Assembly (NCBI GenBank): GCA_023245265.1
Contig: JAHFKQ010000008.1
Coordinates: forward strand, 1 to 22,345
Direction: 5' to 3'
Origin: Candidatus Collierbacteria bacterium
Lineage (GTDB): Bacteria > Patescibacteriota > Microgenomatia > UBA1400 > MFAQ01
DNA: 22,345 nt
Part shown: piece after piece, positions 6,959-13,579 of the stretch
Layout: every line of letters starts with the position of its first letter
How positions within the stretch are numbered: position 1 is the first letter of the stretch
Program-made: the position numbers and the translations under genes
Notes under the pieces: generated by a model
The model's input: only the letters and a program-made list of their open reading frames with translations
What the model was told of the DNA's origin: nothing
Databases searched by the model: none

Positions 6959-7744
6959 ATGCCAGTGTCAGCGGAACTTTCCCGTCTGCCGGGAATTGCG
7001 GCGTCGTTTTACCGAGCCGGCTTAATGAGGGAGATGGTGGTGGCGATGTTACGAGGTGAAACAGGAAGAGACTTGATCGAGGATGCCAGAAAAATTTTGA
7101 GCGAGATGGAAAAGGAGTCAAAAATTGAGATAACGGGATTGGAAAACATGCCGGAGAGTGGGGCGGTGATAGTTTTCAATCATCCAAATAATAATTTAAT
7201 TATTCCGGCAATTTTAGATCTGTCAGTTAAAGTTTTTGACCGGACGAAACAGCGAATAAAACTAACCATTGCTTCGGAAATTACGATGTTGTCAAATAAG
7301 TTAAATGAAAAAGTAGCTCTTCCCGGTTCACCGACCCTCCTAAATCGAGTTTATGGCTTGTATCCCGATCAGATTATTCCGATTCCAACTGCCGAAAACA
7401 GAAAGGATTATTTGACCGGAAGAGCTATCGCCATCAGAAAAATACTCAGAAGTTTTAAAGATAGAAATTTGATTGCCATCTCACCGGAGGGACATATAGA
7501 AAAAGGAGGTTGTATCTCACCTACGGAAACATTTCATGAAGGGTCAGGGAAGATCGCCATATTGGCCACCAAGATGGGGATTCCCACGGTACCGATGGCG
7601 ATCTGGGAAGAGGAAAAGAAAATTCAAGTGATTATTGGCCAACCTTTTTATATAACGGCCCAAGAATCTGATTTGGCCGCAGTAGAGGCAATGTTTGAAG
7701 TGTCGAAGTATCTACCGCCGGACCTAAGAGGTCCTTTTAAGTAA
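6959..7744 (+). CDS. PlsC-like acyltransferase with degenerate NHx4D motif
   Basis: The 261 residues follow the 1-acylglycerol-3-phosphate acyltransferase (PlsC/LPLAT) plan, acting at the inner membrane face in lipid assembly. VIVFNHPNNNL (70-80) is motif I, ISPEGHIEKGG (174-184) stands for the FPEGTRS motif, and GSGKIAILATKMGIPTVPMAI (196-215 onward) is the conserved block before the last strand. In motif I the Asp of NHx4D, which forms the charge relay with His, is replaced by Leu80. SPEGH replaces FPEGT. The enzyme may use a different relay, transfer another group, or be inactive. There is no obvious N-terminal membrane helix. ATG 6959 is fixed by the -10 box. Fold assignment is good; activity is uncertain. 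Confidence 0.8.
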   Translation: MPVSAELSRLPGIAASFYRAGLMREMVVAMLRGETGRDLIEDARKILSEMEKESKIEITGLENMPESGAVIVFNHPNNNLIIPAILDLSVKVFDRTKQRIKLTIASEITMLSNKLNEKVALPGSPTLLNRVYGLYPDQIIPIPTAENRKDYLTGRAIAIRKILRSFKDRNLIAISPEGHIEKGGCISPTETFHEGSGKIAILATKMGIPTVPMAIWEEEKKIQVIIGQPFYITAQESDLAAVEAMFEVSKYLPPDLRGPFK

Positions 7745-7753
7745 TTTTCTGAT

Positions 7754-7782
7754 TTGACTTCCGGTAAATAATTGATTAATAT
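7754..7782 (+). promoter_or_regulatory. Promoter of the LexA-dehydrogenase fusion gene
   Basis: TTGACT (7754-7759), a 17-base spacer and TAATAT (7777-7782) form the best -35/-10 pair in the window. Transcription would begin near 7789-7790, giving a leader of about 20 bases made up of the two ATTAGTAAT repeats. There is no Shine-Dalgarno. Other AT-rich -10 options (TATTAT at 7784) exist. Confidence 0.55.
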
Positions 7783-7789
7783 GTATTAT

Positions 7790-7809
7790 ATTAGTAATTT
7801 ATTAGTAAT
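7790..7809 (+). repeat. Two direct repeats of ATTAGTAAT, 11 bp apart
   Basis: ATTAGTAAT at 7790-7798 and again at 7801-7809, ending directly at the ATG. The 11-bp offset puts both copies on the same DNA face, as expected for tandem winged-helix binding. They overlap the predicted transcription start, so they could serve as an autoregulatory operator for the adjacent LexA-type domain (inference). Confidence 0.6.
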
Positions 7810-8883
7810 ATGTTAGGTATAACTCCCAAACAAAAACAGGTTTTAGATTATATTGAAGAGTATGTGGCGGCCAATCAATTCTCCCCGACCTTGGAAGAAA
7901 TAGCCAAAAAATTCAAGAAAAGCATTCCGACGATTCACCAATATATAAAAACCTTGATCGACAAGGGCCGACTTCAGCAAAATAGCGGCGGGGCCAGAGG
8001 AGTAATGCCGGTGAGTCAGAGCGCCAATTTAAAATCCAAGAGACGGTTCCGGATTGGCATTATCGGCTATGGTTTTGTCGGGCAAGCGGTCGAGTATGGT
8101 TTTTCGAACCACGAAATTCATATTTATGATAAATATAAAAATCTGGAAAGTTTGGAGGAGGTAACAATAAATTCCGATTATATTTTTGTGTGCTTGCCGA
8201 CACCTATTCGAGAGGATGAGTCCGGGATAGACCTCGGGATTATGGATGAGTCTATTCGAGATCTGGCCAAACTGACCAAGGGCACGGATAAAGTAATCAT
8301 CATCAAGTCGACGGTGGTGCCGGGGACCACCGCAGGGTATATCAAAAAATATCCGGAAAGCTTGTTTTGTTTCAATCCGGAGTTTCTCCGAGAAGCATCC
8401 TTTCTCCAAGACTTTGTAAACACCGATAGGATAGTGATTGGGGCGAGTAATGATCAGGTATCTCGACGAGTTTCGGCGATGTATCAGGCTGTGTTGCCGT
8501 TGGCACCGATCTTCCAAACGGATCCCACTTCGGCCGAAATGGTGAAGTACATGGCTAATTGTTTCCTGGCAACGAAAGTAATTTTTGCCAATGAGATGGC
8601 GGAAATCTGCGAAAAACTGGGAATTAAATATGAAGAGGTAAAGAAAATGGTGGTGGGAGATAAAAGAATTCTGGACACTCATCTAGACATTACGACTTTA
8701 AAAGGCTTTGGGGGTAAGTGTTTTCCGAAGGACTTACTGGCCCTCCGGGCCATGGCCAAAAATAAAGGTGTCGATACCAAAATTCTCGATGCGGTCTGGG
8801 CAAAGAACTTGAAAGTAAGAAAGGCAAAAGACTGGGAAGAGATTCCGTTTGCGGTCTCACCGGCTTTTGGGAATAAAGGTTAA
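7810..8883 (+). CDS. LexA-type winged-helix domain fused to a miniature UDP-glucose/GDP-mannose dehydrogenase
   Basis: The 357-residue product joins two domains in one uninterrupted frame. Residues 1-66 match the LexA DNA-binding domain: ITPKQKQVLDYIEEYVAAN, FSPTLEEIAKKF, the recognition-helix region IPTIHQYIKTLIDKG, and the closing GGARGV. The LexA Ser-Lys peptidase is absent. Residues 79-340 are a nucleotide-sugar dehydrogenase: GYGFVG (86-91) for NAD, CLPTP (128-132), STVVPGTT with Thr168, FNPEFLRE with Glu191, Lys246 and Asn250 of the EMVKYMAN helix, and catalytic Cys304 with Lys307-Asp308 in GGKCFPKD. All catalytic residues are kept. The usual EPGL segment after the NAD motif and the whole C-terminal UDP-binding domain are missing. 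An internal ATG at 8005 could start the enzyme alone. A dehydrogenase that is also a transcription factor is the simplest reading, but this is inference. Confidence 0.9.
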   Translation: MLGITPKQKQVLDYIEEYVAANQFSPTLEEIAKKFKKSIPTIHQYIKTLIDKGRLQQNSGGARGVMPVSQSANLKSKRRFRIGIIGYGFVGQAVEYGFSNHEIHIYDKYKNLESLEEVTINSDYIFVCLPTPIREDESGIDLGIMDESIRDLAKLTKGTDKVIIIKSTVVPGTTAGYIKKYPESLFCFNPEFLREASFLQDFVNTDRIVIGASNDQVSRRVSAMYQAVLPLAPIFQTDPTSAEMVKYMANCFLATKVIFANEMAEICEKLGIKYEEVKKMVVGDKRILDTHLDITTLKGFGGKCFPKDLLALRAMAKNKGVDTKILDAVWAKNLKVRKAKDWEEIPFAVSPAFGNKG

Positions 8884-8909
8884 AAAAATCCCGCTCGTAA
8901 GAGCGGGAT
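8882..8909 (-). terminator. Intrinsic terminator for the minus-strand hypothetical gene, overlapping the fusion gene stop
   Basis: On the minus strand a perfect 9-bp stem (ATCCCGCTC, loop TTAC, GAGCGGGAT; 8909-8888) runs into seven T residues (8888-8882). The T-run overlaps the stop codon of the plus-strand fusion gene. On the plus strand the hairpin is not followed by a T-run, so it terminates mainly the minus-strand gene. Confidence 0.85.
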
Positions 8910-8916
8910 AGAGATA

Positions 8917-9546
8917 TTAAAGGTAAATATCAGGAGAAAATTTTTCTCCGTCAAGAAATTGAAATAGCGTGGGTAGAGATGAATATGGATATGGTAGATA
9001 CTTCCCACCCCCGGTGCCGATCATAACGCCGGCCGCTTTCAAGTGAGCGTAAACCGATTTGTCTCCAAAACGCTCCATTCTCGTTTGGCCTTTGAAGATG
9101 ACCTCAGACAGGGTAAGGTTGATCGCTCCGAGGGCAGCTTTGCGGGCCAGTTTGGTGCCTTCATAATCGGCTTTATTCAAGCCGTCGATAAAGGCCGTAG
9201 TAGCCACCAAACGAACGAGGAGCTCGGCAGAGATAACATCATCAAGCTGGTCTTTGCCTTTTTCGGCTTGGCTCCCGGATTCGACCCGAGCGAGCTTCAG
9301 CCAAGCGTTTTCCATCTCAAGCCAAGACTGAGGTTTTATCCCCCAGTAGGCTTCGGCCAGGCGGAAGATTTCATCCTTACGAGTTTGAGGATGGCCGGAG
9401 ATGGTCTTGGGCCCTGGAAGAAATTCAGGCCTGAAACGGTTGATCTGAATGAGAGCGGCAAGACCATAAAGGTCGATCGTGCTTAAGGGGTGGCCGGTGA
9501 GGACTTCGTTGGCCAAATTGAAGAGGGATTCGGAACGAGTAGACAA
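8917..9546 (-). CDS. Hypothetical soluble protein, family not recognised
   Basis: This is a 209-residue protein with no signal peptide, membrane helix or Cys residue. It looks mainly alpha-helical and of mixed charge. The C-terminal part has an unusual Gly/Pro/Tyr stretch (MIGTGGGKYLPYPYSSLPT). I recognise no family or catalytic motif. It is well supported as a gene. TTG at 9546 is preceded by AGGAGG at a 5-base spacing, a -10 pair lies upstream, and a strong terminator follows the stop by about 8 bases. It is therefore a complete single-gene unit with a leader of about 30 bases, unlike its mostly leaderless neighbours. It may be soaked in by read-through from thyX as well. Confidence 0.8.
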   Translation of the reverse strand: MSTRSESLFNLANEVLTGHPLSTIDLYGLAALIQINRFRPEFLPGPKTISGHPQTRKDEIFRLAEAYWGIKPQSWLEMENAWLKLARVESGSQAEKGKDQLDDVISAELLVRLVATTAFIDGLNKADYEGTKLARKAALGAINLTLSEVIFKGQTRMERFGDKSVYAHLKAAGVMIGTGGGKYLPYPYSSLPTLFQFLDGEKFSPDIYL

Positions 9547-9551
9547 ATTTG

Positions 9552-9557
9552 CCTCCT
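9552..9557 (-). promoter_or_regulatory. Strong Shine-Dalgarno deciding a TTG start
   Basis: On the minus strand AGGAGG (9557-9552) sits 5 bases before TTG at 9546. It is one of only two strong ribosome-binding sites in the window and fixes the non-ATG start. Confidence 0.85.
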
Positions 9558-9580
9558 AAATGGTAAGGTTCTGAGAGAGA

Positions 9581-9591
9581 ATTATACTATA
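9581..9591 (-). promoter_or_regulatory. -10 region of the hypothetical gene
   Basis: On the minus strand overlapping TATAGT (9591-9586) and TATAAT (9586-9581) lie between the thyX stop and the gene. Transcription from TATAAT would give a leader of about 28 bases containing the AGGAGG site. No clear -35; it would fall inside the thyX 3' end. Confidence 0.55.
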
Positions 9592-9598
9592 AGACCTG

Positions 9599-10513
9599 CT
9601 AAACCTTAGGAAACAGAGTTTTGAGGCCGTGGGTGCCGTCCGAGAGATGAGCAACCGCGAAGTCTTCGAAGAGAAGAGGAGCCACTTGGGAGAGACAGCG
9701 GTAAGTCTCAAAGGCGGCCCGGCGGATTTCGACCTCGGCGTGTTCACTGCCCCGCATATTAAGAAAATGCCTCCACGCCCGGACATTGCCGGTGATGACG
9801 AGAGGAGCTTCGGTCTCGTTCGGGAGGAGAGACCTGGCCGCCTGGCGAACTTTTTTACGAAGATCAGTTTTGCGGTCGGCACTGAGAATTTCACTGCCGG
9901 CTTTTTGTTTTTCAAGTAAGTATTCGGTAATACCTTCGTACTCGCGTTGGGTCCGCTCGATGCGATCTTCAAAAAGTTCGTGAAGAAATTTGTCCTCGAC
10001 ATATTCGGGACGCTCGACAAAGCGGAGAGTGCGGCCGCCGACATAGCGCTGAGAAACTTGAGAGAAGCCGAAACCGGCGCGGTGACGAACTAGCTCGTGA
10101 GTGAGACTGCGGGAAATTCCCCACATTAGAATCGAAATATTCGCATGTTCGAGAACCGAGCCATGGCCAGACTCTTTGATATTATGAAAATATTTGGCAG
10201 CTTCATCATTGAGAGTGCGCTGAGGACCGTGGCTAAGAAAACAAAGTTGGCCGGCAAATTTACATAGAGATTCGGATGATGGCAAAGGGGTGGGGTCCTC
10301 GAGATACTTAAAAAATTCCAACTCTCGGGGGAAACCATCAAGAAAACCTTGAGCACCGGAGAGATCGACATGGGGAATAGAGATGATAGCGACACCGGGT
10401 TCCCTGAGGTATGAAAGACCGAGTTTGGTTTCGTAGACTTCTGGATTATAAAAAGGTAAGGGAGACTGAGAAAATTTATTTTCGAGGAGTTTTTTTTGGT
10501 CAATTTCGGTCAT
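9599..10513 (-). CDS. thyX: Flavin-dependent thymidylate synthase, long form with RHR-x8-S motif
   Basis: ThyX makes dTMP from dUMP using FAD, NADPH and methylene-tetrahydrofolate. From ATG at 10513 the protein has 304 residues, against about 220-250 for typical enzymes. Core elements are ESGHGSVLEHANISILM (about 114-130), RSLTHELVRHR (135-145), FSQVSQRYV (150-158) and NVRAWRHFLNMRG near the end. The signature is RHR-x8-S (Arg143 to Ser154), whereas canonical ThyX has RHR-x7-S, so one residue is inserted (AG where one residue is usual). I chose the internal ATG over a longer frame from 10567 because an extended -10 box lies 6 bases before it and overlaps that extension. It is divergent from the helicase-nuclease. 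No ThyA is visible in the window. Confidence 0.93.
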   Translation of the reverse strand: MTEIDQKKLLENKFSQSPLPFYNPEVYETKLGLSYLREPGVAIISIPHVDLSGAQGFLDGFPRELEFFKYLEDPTPLPSSESLCKFAGQLCFLSHGPQRTLNDEAAKYFHNIKESGHGSVLEHANISILMWGISRSLTHELVRHRAGFGFSQVSQRYVGGRTLRFVERPEYVEDKFLHELFEDRIERTQREYEGITEYLLEKQKAGSEILSADRKTDLRKKVRQAARSLLPNETEAPLVITGNVRAWRHFLNMRGSEHAEVEIRRAAFETYRCLSQVAPLLFEDFAVAHLSDGTHGLKTLFPKV

Positions 10514-10528
10514 TGAATAAATATACCA
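10514..10528 (-). promoter_or_regulatory. Extended -10 promoter of thyX, predicted leaderless
   Basis: On the minus strand TGG-TATATT (10528-10520) is followed by six bases and ATG at 10513. This placement decides the thyX start. Confidence 0.7.
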
Positions 10529-10554
10529 AAGGAAAACAAAGATGATTTTCGAGA

Positions 10555-10565
10555 TACAATAACTC
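10555..10565 (+). promoter_or_regulatory. -10 box of the helicase-nuclease gene, predicted leaderless
   Basis: TACAAT (10555-10560) is followed by five bases and ATG at 10566. No convincing -35 is seen in the 52-base divergent gap with thyX. Confidence 0.55.
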
Positions 10566-13565
10566 ATGCCTGTGACTGCCGCCTTTGAAACGGCTTACCA
10601 AAAATTAAATCCGACCCAGCGACAAGCCGTCGATAGTATTGAAGGTCCGGTATTGGTGCTGGCCGGCCCCGGTACGGGGAAGACACAAGTGCTGACGGTA
10701 CGGATAGCCAATATTCTCAAAGAAACAGACACCGACCCCGGCTCTATCTTGGCGCTCACCTATACCGATGCCGCCGCAAGAGAGATGAAAGAAAGATTAA
10801 TCGGGCTGATTGGTCAAGATGGATACCATGTGAAGATCGGCACTTTCCATGCGCTCTGTAATGAAATCATCGCGGATAATCCCGACCGTTTTGGCCGACC
10901 GGCCGGAATGCAAAATGTGACTGAGTTGGAGCGAGTCAATATCATCACCGATATTCTAGAAAAGAATTCTCTTAAGTCGCTGAAGCCGGTGAACGCCCCT
11001 CTCATGTATATCAAAGACATCATCAGTAGTATCTCAACCCTGAAGCGAGAAGGAATTACCCTGCCGAAGTTTGCGGAGCTGGTGTCGATTCTGACGGAGG
11101 AGTTTGAAATAGAGAAAGTAGACATGAGTAAGACCGCCAAGAACGAACAGGAAACGCTAGTGTTGAAGAATCAGGAGTTACTCGTCATTTACGAAAAATA
11201 CGAAGAGAAACTAAAAGGGCAAGGGCGGATGGATTTCGACGACATGATTAATTGGGTAGTGGAAGCCTTCGAGAACGACCGAGAATTCTTGGCCCAGTAT
11301 GAAGAAAATTTTCAGTACATTTTGGTCGATGAGTATCAGGATACAAACTCGGCCCAGAACAGATTAGTCTTTGCCCTATCCTCTTTCTGGGGCGAGGCGG
11401 CAAACATTTTTTGTGTGGGAGACCCGAACCAGTCCATCTTCCGTTTTCAAGGGGCAAGCAAAGAAAATTTGTTGGCCTTTAAGAAAAGATTTCCGGGGCA
11501 CACGGAAGTGACCCTGGTGGATAATTATCGTTCGACTCAGAGTCTGCTGGTCTCATCAGCCAAACTTATTGGCGAGGCACCCCTAAACCATCAAGTGAAA
11601 TATCGGGATTTGCCGATTAAGACGGCCAAGTTTAATTCCTCAATCCTGGAAGATGAATTTATTTGCCGTTCGATTAAGCAAAAGATAAGGGGCGGAATTC
11701 CGGCAGAGGAGATAGCGGTGATTGTGAAGCAGAATCGTGATATCGAAAATTTGATTAATCTTTTCAAACAAAAGAATATTCCGTACCGCTTGGAAGGGGG
11801 TACCGATGTTTTGCAAACCCCGCTCGTTTCCCAGTTTCTAAAAATACTGAAGGTAGTTACTCTCTTACCCGGAGCGGTAGATGATCTTGACCTGTTTACC
11901 GTTTTGAATTATCCCTTCTTTGGCCTTAAACCGCTGCCCATCTTGAAGGCCTCGCGTTATGCGTATCAAAATCGAAAGACGCTAGTGGATACTCTCCAAG
12001 ATGCCCACCCGGAACTGGATGATGACTTAATTCAGAAATTTAATTTATTGTTATCTTGGACCGGCCGTTCGGTCTCACATACTTTGCCGGAGATGTTTCA
12101 GATTATCTTTCAAGAGTCGGGGCTTCTGGATTATGTTTTGGGACTCAGCCAGCCGATTATCGAGCTAAACCGCTTTGGGACGCTTTATGAAGATGCGAAG
12201 GAACAAGCGAGTGTTTGTCCCGGCCTGGATTTGTTTGGCTATGTCATCAATCTCGGAGTGATGGAAGAGAACGGACTGAAACTAGAAGAGCAAGTGCTGA
12301 TCTCGGATGCCAAGGCGGTCACTCTAACGACGGCTCACAAAGCCAAGGGACTGGAGTGGAAACTTGTTTATATTTATCGCTTTGCGGATACTCACTGGGG
12401 AAATTCGAGTCGCAGACAGATGATCAAACTACCGCCGGGAATTATAAATGAGCAAGATGTGAGCAAAGAAGATAAGAATGCGGAAGAGCGACGGCTATTT
12501 TATGTAGCCGTGACGCGGGCGAAGCAACAGCTATATATAGTGGGTTCCACCAAGTACAGCTCCTCAGTGAAGATGACCTATCCCTCCCTCTTTTTGGCTG
12601 ACTTACCGGCAGACAAAATGAAAAGAATAAAAACTTCCGGCTTGGAAAAGAAAGCCGCACAGATTTTAGCTTCTCGGATGCAGATGCCGATAATCCCGAC
12701 GATGCACGAGGGAGAAAAGGAATATTTGAAAGAGTTGATTGAAAACTTTAAGCTCAGTCCGACGGCTCTCAATACTTTTCTCAAGTGTGCCTATAAATTT
12801 AAGCTGGATAATCTGTACAAAATCCCGAGAGCCAAAGCACCGGCGATGTGTTTTGGGACAGCGGTCCACTTTGCTTTGGAGAGGCTCTATCTGGGAATAA
12901 ACAATGGTGAAAAATTGGAAACCAAAGAAGAATTTTTGCGAGACTTCGAAGTAGCACTTGAAAGAGAAGTGATGACTAAAGCCGAGTCCAAAGCCAGATT
13001 GGAACACGGCCGAGAAGTACTGTCGGCCTATTATGACCGGTATGAGAAAGAGTTTGAGCCAAGCCTTTTTACCGAGAAGAAGTTTGGGGATAGTCTTTCC
13101 TCCTCAGTGATGCTCGGAGATATTCCTTTGTCCGGCAAGGCAGACCGAATTGACCTCACAAGCAGAGAAGAAAAATGGGTTCGTTTTACGGACTACAAGA
13201 CGGGCTCTCCAAAGACCAGGAATGACATAGAGGGTAAGACTAAGAGCTCCGATGGAGATTATAAGCGGCAGTTGGTATTCTATACCTTACTCGCAGACTT
13301 GGATAAATCCTTCCAATATAAGGTAGTGCAGACGGTGATTGATTTTATCGAGCCGGAAAAAGGGATCTTCAAGAAAGAGCCTTTTAATATTACCGAGGAA
13401 GAAGTGACGGAGTTAAAAGAGACAATCAAATCTTCGGTGGCTGATATCCGGGCATTGAAGTTTGAGCGGACGACGAACTACACTACTTGTGAGAACTGTG
13501 ACTTTTTGAAGCACTGCTGGCCGGAGGGTTTGCCGGTAACGATAGATACATTAGCGGAAGAATAA
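10566..13565 (+). CDS. UvrD-like helicase fused to Fe-S cluster RecB/AddB-type nuclease
   Basis: This 999-residue protein joins a superfamily 1A helicase to a PD-(D/E)XK nuclease, as in AddAB/RecB-type end-processing machines. Helicase motifs: AGPGTGKT (33-40), TYTDAAAREM, VDEYQDT (254-260), GDPNQSIFRFQGA (285-297), NYRST (320-324), TAHKAKGLEW and ERRLFYVAVTRAKQQL. From about residue 730 comes the nuclease domain: LSPTALNTFLKCAYKF with Cys741, FGTAVHFALE, GKADRIDL and FTDYKTGS as the catalytic Asp and DxK, then CENCDFLKHC at 975-984. Cys741 with Cys975, Cys978 and Cys984 match the four-Cys iron-staple that holds a 4Fe-4S cluster in AddB and Cas4-like nucleases. The protein probably degrades or resects double-strand breaks. 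Whether it works alone or with a partner subunit cannot be seen. Confidence 0.93.
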   Translation: MPVTAAFETAYQKLNPTQRQAVDSIEGPVLVLAGPGTGKTQVLTVRIANILKETDTDPGSILALTYTDAAAREMKERLIGLIGQDGYHVKIGTFHALCNEIIADNPDRFGRPAGMQNVTELERVNIITDILEKNSLKSLKPVNAPLMYIKDIISSISTLKREGITLPKFAELVSILTEEFEIEKVDMSKTAKNEQETLVLKNQELLVIYEKYEEKLKGQGRMDFDDMINWVVEAFENDREFLAQYEENFQYILVDEYQDTNSAQNRLVFALSSFWGEAANIFCVGDPNQSIFRFQGASKENLLAFKKRFPGHTEVTLVDNYRSTQSLLVSSAKLIGEAPLNHQVKYRDLPIKTAKFNSSILEDEFICRSIKQKIRGGIPAEEIAVIVKQNRDIENLINLFKQKNIPYRLEGGTDVLQTPLVSQFLKILKVVTLLPGAVDDLDLFTVLNYPFFGLKPLPILKASRYAYQNRKTLVDTLQDAHPELDDDLIQKFNLLLSWTGRSVSHTLPEMFQIIFQESGLLDYVLGLSQPIIELNRFGTLYEDAKEQASVCPGLDLFGYVINLGVMEENGLKLEEQVLISDAKAVTLTTAHKAKGLEWKLVYIYRFADTHWGNSSRRQMIKLPPGIINEQDVSKEDKNAEERRLFYVAVTRAKQQLYIVGSTKYSSSVKMTYPSLFLADLPADKMKRIKTSGLEKKAAQILASRMQMPIIPTMHEGEKEYLKELIENFKLSPTALNTFLKCAYKFKLDNLYKIPRAKAPAMCFGTAVHFALERLYLGINNGEKLETKEEFLRDFEVALEREVMTKAESKARLEHGREVLSAYYDRYEKEFEPSLFTEKKFGDSLSSSVMLGDIPLSGKADRIDLTSREEKWVRFTDYKTGSPKTRNDIEGKTKSSDGDYKRQLVFYTLLADLDKSFQYKVVQTVIDFIEPEKGIFKKEPFNITEEEVTELKETIKSSVADIRALKFERTTNYTTCENCDFLKHCWPEGLPVTIDTLAEE

Positions 13566-13579
13566 GGAAAGGAAATGGG

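Noticed and set aside
8029..8682. 217-residue minus-strand reading frame opposite the fusion gene
   Set aside because: It lies antisense to the dehydrogenase domain, is rich in His and Ile from the opposite codons, and resembles nothing.
8005..8883. Dehydrogenase as a separate gene starting at the internal ATG 8005
   Set aside because: No Shine-Dalgarno or -10 box precedes it and the frame is continuous with the LexA domain. It remains possible as a secondary product.
10514..10567. N-terminal extension of thyX from 10567
   Set aside because: It would be translated from the promoter itself and overlap the helicase start. The extended -10 box points to ATG 10513.
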